Shown: positions 45,433 to 56,354, counted from the stretch's first letter. The stretch: DNA of 64,000 bases from Pisaster brevispinus (GCA_023634235.1 JAMKCF010000044.1:1-64000); one strand, 5' to 3'. The notes: generated by a model not told the origin, from the sequence alone. Translations and numbers: made by a program.

Positions 45433-46914
45433 CAGTACCGGCCACAAGTAATTCCAAAGCCCCGCGGGTAACTCGCGGGGCTTAACAAGTTCGTGCCGGG
45501 GACCCCCGCAAAATACCCGAGAGTGTGCGGGGATACCCGCAAAAATCACCGTGGGCCATGCAAAATACTTGCGAGGTCCTGCAGACATGCCCTGCAAGAC
45601 TGCAATTGTTCGGGGTCTTGAAATTAACGGTCGCCCGGTCGCCAAATGCGAGTGAAAACAGCGGCGGGTGAGTCAAAACCCTTCCTTAAACGTACTAGCC
45701 CGCCAGGGAGTCAAATAATTGTTCCTTTTCATAATAAATGAGGGGTACAGTGGTAAAATCCCAAAGGGAGATTATTTATAAGTTCGTAAAATGGTTTGGC
45801 AAGTCTTGACATTGCTAGATCGTTCATAAGTAAAACACGCACACACGCACACATAACCACACGGTAGTGAGTATCCACAGGCCCCACAACATTTAGTCCA
45901 CAGGTAGTCCACACACGCACACAGCACATGGTGTATTGTACAGTACAACAGCAGGTCCAAAGTCCATCCTAACCAACATTTTGCACGCTGTGATTGGCCT
46001 GTTAAAAATTATAATATTCATAAGAAAGGTTGGCTAGCCTCCAACTCTGTACATGTTCACGAGTCAAGTAAACAAATGCTGCACAATGTGGCGCACGCCC
46101 GCGGATTCTGTACTATACACAGCATTGGGTTAAGGTTATTCAAGCATCGACAACTTTTGCCTCAATCGTGCCTTGTCGATCGATTGTTAACACAAAGATT
46201 TCATTACAAAAGAAGTTCTATAAAATCGATTTTCAAATCACAAATCCATGAAAATGGTTGTTGATTAAAAAAGGATTATTAAGGGCAGAAATTAGGGTGT
46301 GTGTCCGTTTGAGAACATTTTTCCTTAGGCCTTGAATAGGAATCACGGTCGTACTTTATCACCAAATGCACCGTATGGACAGAGATTCATTTTTCAATGT
46401 AGTTAGAGCATCACTGGTCACCCTAAGCATGCTGGCAGGAAAACAGCTGCTTTCTGCAAGGTACCAGTCATCCATGAGGCCCCGGTGGCATAGCGCAGCT
46501 AAATGCACATGCAAGAGCAGTCATCACCGTGCAGCGCAGGGATTTTTGTACACGTTTTCTTTCATTGATGTTTGAGGTTTTGAGAGTTCAGCTTAAAGTT
46601 GAATAAAGCACGGAGGAATTTATTCCTCCATGGGTGAAGCATGGAGAGGTGAAGTACATGTAAGTTTATTAGAATGATATTACATGCGTGAAATTGTTCT
46701 ACATTCACATGTGTGTGTACGAGTTCATTGCAGGACCTTTACAGGAGGTCCCCGCAACGCAGGTCCATAACACGTTCCCCGGCTTGCGGGGCCCCCGTTC
46801 CGTCCCCGCAGAATCCCCGCGGGGCTTCGGGGAGCCCTGTACCCGCCACGCAGTTTACCCGCGGGTACTCGCCCGCAACTCGCAGGGTTTTGGAATTACT
46901 TGTGGCCGGTACTG
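45433..46914 (-). mobile_element. TA-flanked TIR transposon, copy 2 (complete)
   Basis: Both ends intact: CAGTACCGGCCACAAGTAAT at the left and its inverse at the right, each bounded by TA (45431-45432, 46915-46916). 1482 bp, opposite in orientation to copies at 33.2 and 62.3 kb. TA target and CAGT ends suggest the Tc1/mariner/pogo group. No transposase frame. GC-rich CGCGGG blocks lie just inside both TIRs. It sits within the ABAT-like intron. Confidence 0.9.
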
Positions 46915-47156
46915 TATATGCACACCTCATGACATTGAGAGACTAAAGAAGAGGTGTACCAAGGTACACATGTACCTCATGGCATAGGAGGTTTTACAGA
47001 AAGAGTTCATGTGAGAGTTGAGTTGATATTGGCCTGAGAAGAAAGGTACACCTCTAGGCATTGATGCAGAGAGTTATGTGGGACTAAAGAAGAGGTGTAG
47101 GCCTACCGAGGTAAACATATACCTTATGGCATTGGATTTTGATATTATGAGGGTAA

Positions 47157-47894
47157 CAGTCGACTCTCGTTAATAAGAGGTCCGCCAGACTGACCCGTTT
47201 TCCTCGTATTATCCAATCCTTGTCTTAAACACAGCGCACTACTATTACATGTACTTAACATAATGGGGCACGTCGTCATAGTGCATGCACTATACACGTG
47301 TCTAGGCTAGAACAGAGCGGTTTGCTACCTAAGTAGTACAGTTCTTACAGCATCCTGTGCACACAAATATCAATGATAAATCCTTTTTTTTTAATACTAT
47401 GATCATATGAATCTAGTATTTTGTATAACTCAAGATAAAAAACATAGCAAAGTGATGTAAAACTTGCTGTTCATGTGACCATGATGTGACAGATTTGATA
47501 CTGGGTAGTGCCTTCATGTACATATATGTGTATGCTGAACGTTGTTCTTATTGGTAGTTGTCCAAGGAAAGTAGCATTTCAAGCATAGGTTACCAGCAAA
47601 ATGTTTCTGGTTTTCAGATCGGACAGAAAAGCATGGCCAGTCCGGTCCGATCTGATAAATACTTTGGAGACAAGAAAGTAATTTCCGAACCTTGACTGAA
47701 CGGTACGCTTCGCACAACAATATTTTTCAGATCTCGCTACAAAAGTATGAAAAACAATACATTTTGTCATCATGGGGCAGCAAAAACGACCGTGCTTGTA
47801 TTTTCCATTTTTTAAGACATAGAAACACGCATGGGACAGTTCGGGACCGGTAAAACCTTGTATAGAACGACGTGCCATATCTTCGAGTTGACTG
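47157..47894. mobile_element. Tigger/pogo-like non-autonomous transposon
   Basis: The left end CAGTCGACTCTCGTTAATAA and right end (inverted) CAGTCAACTCGAAGATATGG share the start CAGTC(G/A)ACTC typical of Tigger elements. TA follows the right end at 47895, and TA lies one base before the left end. 738 bp, no transposase recognised. Confidence 0.65.
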
Positions 47895-48006
47895 TATGTT
47901 ATGAAAAGGACTACAAGAAAGTCACTACAAGAATCTTACTTTGGACTACATGTAAGCTACTCAAGGTTTTTTTATTCTGATCAATTTATTTTAATTTTGC
48001 TTTCAG

Positions 48007-48174
48007 TTTGGATCTGTCTTCATCGTTGGCGAGGTACAGCTGGGCTGTTGCACTACTGGACATTTCTGGGCATATGAACTGTGGAATCTCCCTGAGGCAC
48101 CAGACATAGTGGTATTGAGTTTGAAGATGCAGGCTGGAGGGTACTACTACAAGGATGGGTTCACTGTGGAGGGG
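48007..48174 (+). pseudogene. ABAT: GABA transaminase exon, cofactor-binding region altered
   Basis: 168-nt, phase 0-0 exon between TTAATTTTGCTTTCAG and GAGGGG/GTAAGA. It reads FGSVFIVGEVQLGCCTTG then HFWAYELWNLPEAPD, IVVLSLKMQAGGYYYKDG and FTVEG. It aligns with the ABAT core that normally has LVDEVQTG and FSKKMxTGG. The Asp that pairs with the PLP ring nitrogen is Gly here, and the first of the two lysines is Leu. The second lysine, as I recall the Schiff-base residue, is kept. Loss of that Asp should abolish transamination. Together with the stop in the previous exon this indicates a decayed ABAT copy. Confidence 0.85.
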
Positions 48175-48946
48175 GTAAGATGAGGTGCACATTGTGTAGC
48201 AAATTTGATCAAGGTCCAGTGATTAACTAGTGGCTGGTTTGTGATGATCGTAGTACATGTGCACTTCTGTGAATAACTCTAGACATGTCGTCGTGTGTAG
48301 ACGTGACCATGAGAAAATGGCCATGGCCAGTTTGTTTAAAATTTTTGACAAATTCATAGATAAAAGAGATAGCTCGCAAGTGGTAAAGTGTACCTTATCG
48401 TTCTGGATGATTCAATCATAAGAACTTGAACAGTGTCAAAAATTAATGGCAAGCCCTTTTTAAAATAAAGTAACTGATTGAGTAATGTTGTTGCAAAGTC
48501 AGATCAATGCTATCATTTGTCTGATAGCTGGTCCTCTGTGTACAGTGCTATTAAAACAGGTGTTGGTAACCAGCAATGGACTCGATAGCAGGTCACAAAT
48601 CGTCAATGAGACTAGTCCAACCATCATGGACTTGCATGACTTTGATCAGCGTTAGTCAAACTATGGTTAACCAAGGTCCTCGATCGAACTTATTCATTGA
48701 TACATCAGTGTAACAACATTTTAACGTTTAAGGTTTAAAAAGTTGTATCTTTACACTTGAAATCATACAAACAATTTGGTGCAGTAACCTGTACACGTAG
48801 TTGCAACGAGATCAAAACTCTTAAAAGGTACTTGTTGCATGAATGTGATAATATATAAATAATTGAAGAAAAGGCTCGTACTTTGTTTACGGTCGGTTTT
48901 TGAAGCACAATCAGACCGTTGGAATGCCAATTAGGTTAGAACAAAT
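48175..48946. other. Intron-like DNA
   Basis: AT-rich sequence after the ABAT-like donor. No further ABAT exon or repeat was recognised. Confidence 0.35.
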
Positions 48947-49240
48947 GTTGGATTTGAACCAGTGTGCATCAGAGAGTTCCAGACTTGTCTTACTCAGGCC
49001 AAAAGCCCCTTGGTACTCTGATACAGTCCATGAGCCAAAACAAGTAAGACGCCGTGCTGAACACAAATTGAGAAATTCAGGTCTAGAAATTGACAGTCAA
49101 CTGTACAAAGAACAATGTAGATCTTACAATGCCATCTTATCTCAATCCAAATGTCATTATCTGACAAATGAGATAGCTGAGTGTGACACCAAGCACATTT
49201 TACAATTTGTCCAGGTGTTTACCTGTCCAAAGTGGAACTA
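48947..49240 (+). pseudogene. LINE ORF2 fragment (endonuclease-RT linker, L2/CR1-like)
   Basis: An open frame reads LRPKAPWYSDTVHEPKQV, RRRAEHKLRNSGLEID, QLYKEQCRSYNAILSQSK and HYLTNEIAECDTK. The APW-(Y/F)-(S/T)-D then RR-x-E-x-(K/R)-x-R-x-S then Y-x(4-6)-K-x-x-Y order is the linker between endonuclease and RT in L2/CR1/jockey-like LINEs. It stops before the RT proper and the host sequence resumes. Not a host gene. Confidence 0.7.
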
Positions 49241-49877
49241 TTCACAATGTCATGGCATTATTTTGAAAGGTATGTTTGTATACTAGTGAATGTTGTGTAC
49301 GTTGCCAAAAGTTTGTTTAAAAAACTCGTAATAAATTCAAAGTTTCTTATCCCCTTTGGACTGTTGAGACCTAACCCTTGTATGACGTCAGTGTCTGTTG
49401 CAACTGAGGAGCCCAACCTGGGCTAGTTGAGACCTGGCAAAAAAGTACTGTGTCAAGTGTCAAATTACCCTGGGTTGACTCTTTGATTCCTTGAAAATAT
49501 TATATCAATGGCACTCCTCTAGGAATTCTCATAGGCATTGTGCGGCAGATCGATGTAGTATAAGCCAAGGGCTATAGCCTGACTACTTCTGTCTGAAGTT
49601 GGCATGTCTTCCATTGGCTTGGAATTCTGGTCTATATCTGATGGTTTAGACCATCAGAAAGGGATTGTTTTCACCCCCCAAAATATGTTGTTATAAAATC
49701 ATAAAACATCTGTTCGAAGTAGGGTATTGGTGTCATGAATGTGTGGTTTAGATTCCAATAATGCAATACTTTGCATACATGAATTGGTGTGTAAGGTTAA
49801 CAAGTTTTGGGAGTTTGCGGTTTCTTGTTTAGTGCGCATTTGGTTAATCTTTTATAATTGTGTGGTTTACTTTGAAG
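49241..49877. other. Intron-like DNA
   Basis: At 49.40-49.43 kb GAGCCCAACCTGGGCTA resembles a block in the arms of the 29-kb palindrome. Otherwise nothing recognised. Confidence 0.35.
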
Positions 49878-50020
49878 GGTTCGCTCTAGGAGCTGCCATT
49901 GGGTTGTTTGCTCCAAGTGTTGACCCTGTGGACGCTGACCAAGCAGCCAAAACAGAAGCCAGTGATGTCCTGAAAGATACCGGCGCCATGTTTGTAGGGA
50001 CAGAGTGTGTTATAGAATCA
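49878..50020 (+). pseudogene. TIMM22: TIMM22-like exon with an internal deletion
   Basis: 143 nt from an AAG acceptor at 49876-49877 to GAATCA/GTAAGT. It reads FALGAAIGLFAPSVDP and, after an acidic stretch, EASDVLKDTGAMFVGTECVI and ES. This matches the Tim17/22/23-fold protein TIMM22, the channel subunit of the mitochondrial carrier translocase: glycine-rich first TM segment, then VLKDMG, then GAMF-x-x-TEC-x-IES. About 16 residues normally between KDMG and GAMF, the start of the second TM, are missing in frame. No first exon was found upstream. The deletion and the weak acceptor suggest a degraded copy. It continues into 50588-50660. Confidence 0.75.
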
Positions 50021-50587
50021 GTAAGTTGGGTTCAACTTGGTTGTACATAGTTCTGATAGAATGGACTCTCTGGGGTTTTCCTCCCACATCTGAAACTTCC
50101 TTTCTTTGTCTTCTCTCTATGGGGTTCTTGGCTTGTATAGTGATTATTAAGTTCGCTCTGAAAATCCTTGGCTTCACAACCAGAGGTAATAAATGAAGTT
50201 AAATGAAAAGTCATTCACAAACAGATCCACATTGACTATGAGTCTCTAACTCTTAAGAGACCATTCATTTCTGTATAACCATTACCATTTGCCCAAGCAC
50301 GGTTTTGTTGTTGATTTGTTGAAACATTTTTTGGTCATGTAAAAGTGTCTAAAACTAATTTATAACAAACAAAAACCTGCTTTTGTTTTGAAACATAGAT
50401 ACATTGGACAATTTTCAATGCAATACCTTGAACTTTTTGGTTGAGTGGAAGAAGGTCAGATCTTGGAGATGCTTGCAGCCGCTGGAGGCATTTTGGTTCA
50501 AGTCTTTTCCGGCCGCTATGGTCTCTAAACGATTAATGTACATTTTGATGTAGTCTAATTGTGTTTTTTATATCCTCTTGACTTAAG

Positions 50588-50660
50588 TATCAAGGTCAGA
50601 GTAACTGGAAGAACAGTCCCATGGCACGCTGTGTTACAGGCGGGCTTTTAGTATACAGAG
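50588..50660 (+). pseudogene. TIMM22: TIMM22-like downstream exon
   Basis: 73 nt from TTGACTTAAG to AGAG/GTATGA. It reads YQGQSNWKNSPMARCVTG then GLLVYR, matching YRG-x-SDWKNS and C-x-TGG of TIMM22 directly after the IES that ends the previous exon. The GG-x-x-G-x-RAG glycine spacing expected in the next TM segment is lost (GGLLVYRG). No last exon was recognised in the following 3 kb. The two exons keep plausible phase across a 567-bp intron. Confidence 0.75.
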
Positions 50661-50863
50661 GTATGATAAATTACTTATATTTATATGGATACAAATATTC
50701 ATTTTGTGTTAAACAAAAACAAAATTGACTAGAGCGAGATTTGACGATGAACCTCAGAACTTTATGAAATCTGTCCCAGATTTCACTTTGGAAAGTCGGG
50801 TTACACAACAAGACAGAATGAATGAGACCTTTTTGTTGTACCCTTTTCTCCGAAGTGATACCT

Positions 50864-51152
50864 GGGGCCAGTTTCACAAAGCACCAAGATTCATCTTTTA
50901 GAGTGAGTTGTCAGTATTGCCACAGTGTTTCATAATGTGACATCACACTTTGCTTAGCAATAAAGATACATACACAGTTGAATTGATCAACTTAGCTCAT
51001 TGTGAAGTTGGCCTCGGGCTCCATTTTTCAAAGAGCTAAGATTGATTTTCAGATATGTGTTGATCTCAATTGCTCAGCAAAGTGTGATGTCACAATGCAA
51101 ATCACTATGGCGATATTGACAACTCGAGTTAGTGTTGTACGAATTCGAGCCC
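50864..51152. mobile_element. MITE of the GGGCCC-end family
   Basis: GGGGCCAGTTTCACAAAGCA at the left; the right end read inward begins GGGCTCGAATTCG. The arms pair through GAGTTGTCAGTATTGCCACA and its inverse, and through ATGTGACATCACACTTTGCT and its inverse. About 290 bp, non-coding, near-complete palindrome. Confidence 0.8.
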
Positions 51153-51439
51153 AAGCATTCAACCTTTATTGACATGCTGAATATTTTTAAGCTTATTGAC
51201 ACTAATACCAGATTTATTGTATTTTCTGCTAACAGTTGTGTCACTCACCAAAAGCATTTCTAGTAGCAAGTTATCATTATGGAGCAGCCTGGGTATATTT
51301 CAGGGAAGCAGTCAAAGCTGATCAATCTAATTGATCACTTACAGGTGGTAGGTGAAAAACCTCAGCAATGATATTGTATTGTTTGTGTCTGACCCTCAAA
51401 ACACCAAATGTGTCTTAAGCACTGTGTTAAGCTACCATG

Positions 51440-51505
51440 CAAGCTGGTTCTAGTAGTAAGGCATCTGTGTAGAATGGCAATGGTCATGGGTTCTAATCCC
51501 ACTCC
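51440..51505 (+). repeat. tRNA-derived SINE head
   Basis: AGCTGGTTCTAGTAGTAAGG resembles an A-box region and GGTCATGGGTTCTAATCCC a B box. The body is not clearly preserved. Confidence 0.5.
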
Positions 51506-51662
51506 TATACGTATTATACATGTTTGTGGATTTGTTCCCATAGGACTTGACCTTGTTGACAATGCTCACCACACATCATAGTATAGTTTATCCCTGTTGT
51601 ATGTTATGCATGTATTAAACAGTAACATGATTTAAAGGGGCACTTTCTTCGTGATCAAAGCA

Positions 51663-51916
51663 GAGCCCAGTTTCTTCGCTCTGCTTACCTTAAGCAAAGA
51701 ATCGGTGCTTACGGAAGCAGGGAATTCTGCGCTTACTTCAAGTGTATTTTTGGGGTTAGCAGGGAATTTTTTGCTAGTACGCATGCATAGTCCACGTTAC
51801 TAGGCATTCTTTGCTTACACAGCTAGTGCAGAAATTTGGCACTTCCACGTTAAGCGGAGAATGGTGATCGTAAGCGCAGAATTCGGTGGTAAGCAGAGCC
51901 ATGAAATTGAACCCAG
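51663..51916. mobile_element. MITE of the GGGCCC-end family
   Basis: The left end GAGCCCAGTTTCTTCGCTCT then GCTTACC pairs with the right end GGTAAGCAGAGCCATGAAAT then TGAACCC. Internal AAGC(A/G)GAGAAT motifs recur in both orientations. No frame. Confidence 0.75.
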
Positions 51917-52261
51917 GCCTGTGGTTGTACATGGAATTATGAACTCTCACCCAGTTACTGCACACACACACCCTCCCTATGTAGCGTATTTATGGGGGGG
52001 GGTGTAGCGCCTGCAGTAACTGGGTGAGAGTTAATTATTCCACGTACAGCCATGACCTGCTTTCAATTTGTTACCACCATCATTATAAGCCAAAATTTAA
52101 ATTGTTTGCTTTGTGCCTCAATGTGATTATGAATTCACTTAATTAATCAAGTGTAATACTAGATAAAAAAATAAACGAAGCTTCCATCATGTGGAGAGGC
52201 AATTTGAACTTTGGTCATTTTTTTATGATTTGGGGTTGAACATAGAAAAATTTACTAGACT

Positions 52262-52330
52262 TTGATTTTAACCGGCGACTTCCAGTTTAAAGTACCGTCG
52301 CTGTTCCAACTGAGCTATCTAGGCCTATGT
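52262..52330 (-). repeat. tRNA-like SINE head
   Basis: Minus strand: TAGATAGCTCAGTTGGAACA (A box) and GTCGCCGGTTAAAATC (degenerate B box) at tRNA-like spacing. Same head type as the A-box array at 20.4 kb. Confidence 0.55.
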
Positions 52331-52506
52331 TGGTGGGCTCCCTATTTTGTCAATAACTTTGTTCGAAAGTGCCTGAGTTAGAAGCCATACAACCTTAAGC
52401 TGCTGTGCACCTGAACAAAGATAGTGAAAAAATAAAGACCAAAATACACTGAGCATGCAATATGGTTTAGAGACAGAATTTTTTAACAGAATGAATTTTT
52501 TTTTTT

Positions 52507-52700
52507 TTTAATCTCCCCACCCCTCACCCCAGATGGCAGATGTTTGCTGGTGGTACTCCTTCTCCAAAGTGATTAGGACATTAGACACAGCACTTTTCAT
52601 TCTACGCAAGAAGAACAGCCAGAAGAACCCAAGACCTTTGTATTGCTAGAGCAGATGTCTTACTACTAGACCACTGAGCTAGCCCGCCAGCTAGAGGCCA
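52507..52700 (-). repeat. tRNA-derived SINE
   Basis: Minus strand: CTAGCTCAGTGGTCTAGTAG (A box), AGGTCTTGGGTTCT (B box), then a body ending in an A-rich tail (plus-strand T-run at 52498-52510). Confidence 0.65.
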
Positions 52701-53519
52701 CATCGGTGTAAGGGCGTGTGTATCATCACAGTAACATGATGGTCAACTGGTGGCTCGGAGTTAAGTTTGTGGCAGTTGGAAAATGTAAGAACTTTGTGTT
52801 TTTTTGAAAGACTCTTCTTAATTATTAACATCATCTGAAATAAATCCAACCACACTAAAGAAAAGTTGACATTTGGGTTGGGTTCAGTTTGCAGGAGGGG
52901 CATTGGAGTCACAAGAAGTCCAAACTCAGTTTGTTGTTGGATAGGCTTTGCTTTCTTTTCAATGCCTTCCTTTTCAACTGAAAACTGGAAATTGGATTCA
53001 CCCCAACCCCAGCACTAGTTCCAAAGCAAGTTTAGTTCAGCTTTATTTGGGACACTTTGAATAAACCCCAGAGTGTAATTGCAGGAGTGGAATTTCAACA
53101 TTGCGAGGGCGAGGCCATTTTTAAAATCTTTTACAAAGGGCACTTCTATTGGAAAAACAATGAGAAACTTTTGAAGGGGCACCAAGGCAAAGAGCAGTGG
53201 GAACAGAGACTGTGACCTTCATGTAATTCTAGGCCCAGGTTTTTTAGTCTATGTAACTTGAGGGTACCACAAGAAAACATGAGAAGGCTAACAAGCTGTT
53301 GTTCTAAAATCAAGCTACTCACAGGCTATGCACATCTTTGGATCAAAAATAAAATATCGTTTACTGTTCCCTGAAAGCCCTATGTGCAACCTTTAATTGC
53401 AACCCCACACAACTTGTTTTCCTCTGTTTGAACAGCAAATTTATACCTTTTTAAATCTGCCTAGTCAAAAATGTATAACTCAAGACTGTGTTTGGATCAT
53501 GTTCGTACGGCCATCACTC
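52701..53519. other. Non-coding stretch
   Basis: Probably old repeat-derived sequence. No supported exon. Confidence 0.3.
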
Positions 53520-53715
53520 CAACATGCTACTTTCAACAGTATTTTATAGTATTAATTTTGGTTTTTACCCTACACCGATGTGTGTTAGCACTGTGTACTC
53601 AGTACTTTCCCGAGTTCTGTGAAAAAAATCACAGGCACATTACTCTGGTGGGATTCCAACCCACAACCTTTGCAATTCTAGAGCAGTGTCTTACCAACTA
53701 GACCACCGAGATTGC
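53520..53715 (-). repeat. tRNA-derived SINE, minus copy of a head-to-head pair
   Basis: Minus strand: CGGTGGTCTAGTTGGTAAGA (A box), GGTTGTGGGTTGGAATCCCA (B box), then a body with CAGAACTCGGGAAAGTACTG. Directly right of it, 53725-53775 carries a plus-strand GTTCGAATCCCACCCGAGTA with the same body start, so two copies face apart. Confidence 0.7.
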
Positions 53716-53724
53716 CCGGTAGCT

Positions 53725-53775
53725 AGAGTTCGAATCCCACCCGAGTAATATGCCTGTGATTTTTTTATTAATATT
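53725..53775 (+). repeat. Partial SINE, plus copy of the head-to-head pair
   Basis: B box GTTCGAATCCCACC followed by GAGTAATATGCCTGTGATTT, the inverse of the neighbouring minus-strand copy. The A-box half is missing or shared. Confidence 0.6.
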
Positions 53776-53799
53776 AAGTTTTATAAATTTTTTAATGCT

Positions 53800-54110
53800 G
53801 GGGGAAATCAGTCGGCTAATAGAAGGGGGCCACACGTAGAATATTCTGCTGATGAATCTAAATGAAATCATGCAGCTAAAGCTGTGTTCGCATTAGACTT
53901 TTTGGGGCCAACTAACCAAGCAAATGGGTTGTAATTTAATCCAGGTATCTTAACCAAGTCAAATGGGTAGTTTAGTCGACCAAGTTGTGCCCAGGTTAAC
54001 TAATCTCAGTATGGTCAGATAAAGCAAGCCAAAGTGGACATGCATCCGTAAAACTGTCCAGTGAAAACTCTCATCCAGTTCGTTGCACTGCCATGATCAC
54101 ATGACACAAG
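53800..54110 (+). repeat. Diverged repeat, partner at 40486-40760
   Basis: See the 40.5-kb entry; the same block order is present with substitutions and small indels. Confidence 0.55.
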
Positions 54111-54197
54111 GTCAGCTATTACGGCAGTTACAAATTGTATGGCTTCTGACTGTTACCCATGAACAAAGATATTGACAAAATAGAGAGACTGCCAATG

Positions 54198-54260
54198 TAG
54201 GGCAAGATAGCTCGTTAATCCAGAGGTTGCAGGTTCAAATCCAGCTGTAGTCAATTTGGT
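54198..54260 (+). repeat. Shortened tRNA-like SINE head
   Basis: GGCAAGATAGCTCG (A-box start) is joined almost directly to AGAGGTTGCAGGTTCAAATC (B box). The anticodon arm is largely deleted. Confidence 0.5.
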
Positions 54261-54541
54261 CATGTTTAACCATCCTGTTGAACAATCCTGTCATTGAGAA
54301 AACAATTTTTTTTTCTGTATTTAACTACTGGTCGTGACATTGATCTTTACAATGAGACATGAATAGAGAGAGAGAGGCTGTTCAATAATGAGAAAACGAA
54401 GCCAATCTTCACTGTCAAATTGTTTTAAAGGATTGTGAGGTGCTCAGTAAAATATTCATCATATCATTTCATCACATAAACTTTTTTCAAACTTATTCCA
54501 AAAATATTTAGGATATTAATGGACTTTTTATTCCATTACAG

Positions 54542-54689
54542 TTAAGGCAAACAGGCAAAGGCTGCGCTTGTGAACCAGCAGATAGTGAGCAGATAACAGC
54601 TTCACATTTCTTGGTGATGGAGTTCAAGGTGTTTGTTGTGCACAGGGTAGATTGCTCAGTGATTCCTGCCAGAGACATTACTTTAAAAG
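54542..54689 (+). CDS. Exon Y copy 2 (fuller copy), unidentified gene
   Basis: 148-nt exon between TTTATTCCATTACAG and AAAAG/GTGAGAA. It reads LRQTGKGCACEPADSEQ, ITASHFLVMEFKVFVV, then HRVDCSVIPARDITLK, open throughout and ending in phase 1. Copy 1 at 31588-31721 lacks 14 nt, so this version probably reflects the ancestral exon. The alternation of hydrophobic residues in the second half suggests beta strands. I cannot name the family. Exon Z follows 230 bp downstream, split by a LINE, so this gene copy is also likely dead. Confidence 0.55.
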
Positions 54690-54952
54690 GTGAGAATTAA
54701 TTATGTATTGGTCATTGCAAAGGTAAGAAGTAAAATTGACTCTGCCCACAAGAAAGAAGTAGGGGGAGGGGCAATGCACATGGCACAAGGGTAAAAATTG
54801 ACTTGCAGTAATGTGTGTGTACTCAAACTGTAAACATTGTTCATACAAAAAGACTTGTATTCCATAAAGTGTATGGGCAACCTTGGCAACTATTATTTCC
54901 GTCTATGCATAAATGTTGATGTTTTAACCATTTCACGTCGGATGATGTGTAT

Positions 54953-56354
54953 CCCTGATCATCTTAAGGAGGCTTGCATCCTGCCACTTCTGAAAAAGCA
55001 ACATTTGGACCCGGAGTGTATGTCAAATTATCGTCCTATCTCTAACTTGCGATTCATCTCTAAATTGATTGAACGTGCAGTTGTGAGTCAACTTCAAGAC
55101 TATCTCTGTGAAAATAACCTTTATGCTAAGATGCAGTCTGCTTATCGTCCTTTCCACAGTACTGAGACTGCTCTCATTCGTGTGCAGGATGATATCTTGC
55201 GTGCACTGGACAATCATAAGGAAGCGATCCTTGTGCTGTTAGATTTTTCAGCTGCATTTGACACTATTGACCATGAGCATCTCCTTCAACGTTTATCTTC
55301 TCGCTATGGAATTACAGGAACTGCCCTTAACTGGTTCTCTTCTTATCTTAACAACAGAACCCACCATGTTCTCATCAATAATGCTAGATCCGATCGTCAT
55401 CATCTCTTGTGTGGTGTTCCTCAAGGTTCTGTAGCTGGGCCTCTTGAATTTATATTGTTCAGTGCACCCTTACAAGACCTCATTGCTGCCCATGGTATTT
55501 CTAGTGTTGCTTATGCTGACGATACCCAGCTTTACGTTACATTTGACCCTGCTGATCGCGCTTCTGCCATTGCTAAAGTTGAATTATGCATTCAAGATGT
55601 CAAATCTTGGGCTCTGTCCAACAAACTCGCTCTGAATGACTCCAAAACTGAGATCTTATTTTTAAGATCTCGTTTCACAAAAAAGGTTTCTCCGCCAAAC
55701 TTACATATTGCCCAGTCTGTTATTAAACCATCTGAATTTGCCCGCAACCTCGGTGTAATTATGGATTCTTCATTGTGCATGAGTAGACATGTTGATAATG
55801 TTTGCAAAGCAGCTCTCATGGCTATCAGAAAAATAGCACAGATTCGCCGCTACCTGGATGAAGCTACTACTCTTCGTCTTGTTCACGCTTTCGTCACAAC
55901 TAGACTTGATTCCGGCAATTCTCTTCTGTATGGACTCCCTGATAAAGATCTTGCTAAAATTCAACGTGTACAAAACATTGCCGCTCGCCTCGTTTCTTGC
56001 TTGCCTCGTTCTCACCATATTACACCAGTACTAATGAAATTGCATTGGCTCCCAGTTAAGTTTCGTACAATTTATAAAATTCTTTTGTTAACTTTCAAAG
56101 CTCAAACATGTCAATCTCCTGCTTATTTATCTGAACTTGTTCACCATTATTCCCCTACTCGGAGTTTACGTTCATCTCAACAGTCATTGCTTTCATCTAC
56201 AAGAGCTTCTTCTATTTTTTATGGCCACAGATCATTTTCTTACGCCGCACCATTTCTTTGGAATGGTCTTCCTGTGCATATTCGCCAGGCTAGTTCTTTA
56301 CACTGTTTTAAGTCTCTGTTAAAAACATATTTGTTTGAAGCTGCTTATTTGTAA
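54953..56354 (+). CDS. Reverse transcriptase C-terminal two-thirds of the inserted LINE
   Basis: The frame is open from the truncated 5' end to TAA at 56352-56354, about 466 LINE codons; it also continues upstream into host sequence by chance. Motifs: NYRPISNLRFISKLIE, LVLLDFSAAFDTIDHEHLL (A), GVPQGSVAGP (B), VAYADDTQLYV (catalytic), LALNDSKTEIL, RNLGVIMDSSL, and the thumb/C-terminal LHWLPVKFRTIYKIL common to L2/CR1-related elements. An unbroken frame implies a recent insertion. It lacks endonuclease and the first RT motifs, so it is not autonomous. Confidence 0.9.

Noticed and set aside
48900..49286. A 128-codon frame that could be called a small host gene
   Set aside because: Its central part matches the LINE endonuclease-RT linker pattern; it is treated as LINE debris.
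54837..54952. Methionine start upstream of the LINE reverse transcriptase frame
   Set aside because: These codons are host DNA also present, without the LINE, at 31.9 kb. The fusion frame is accidental.
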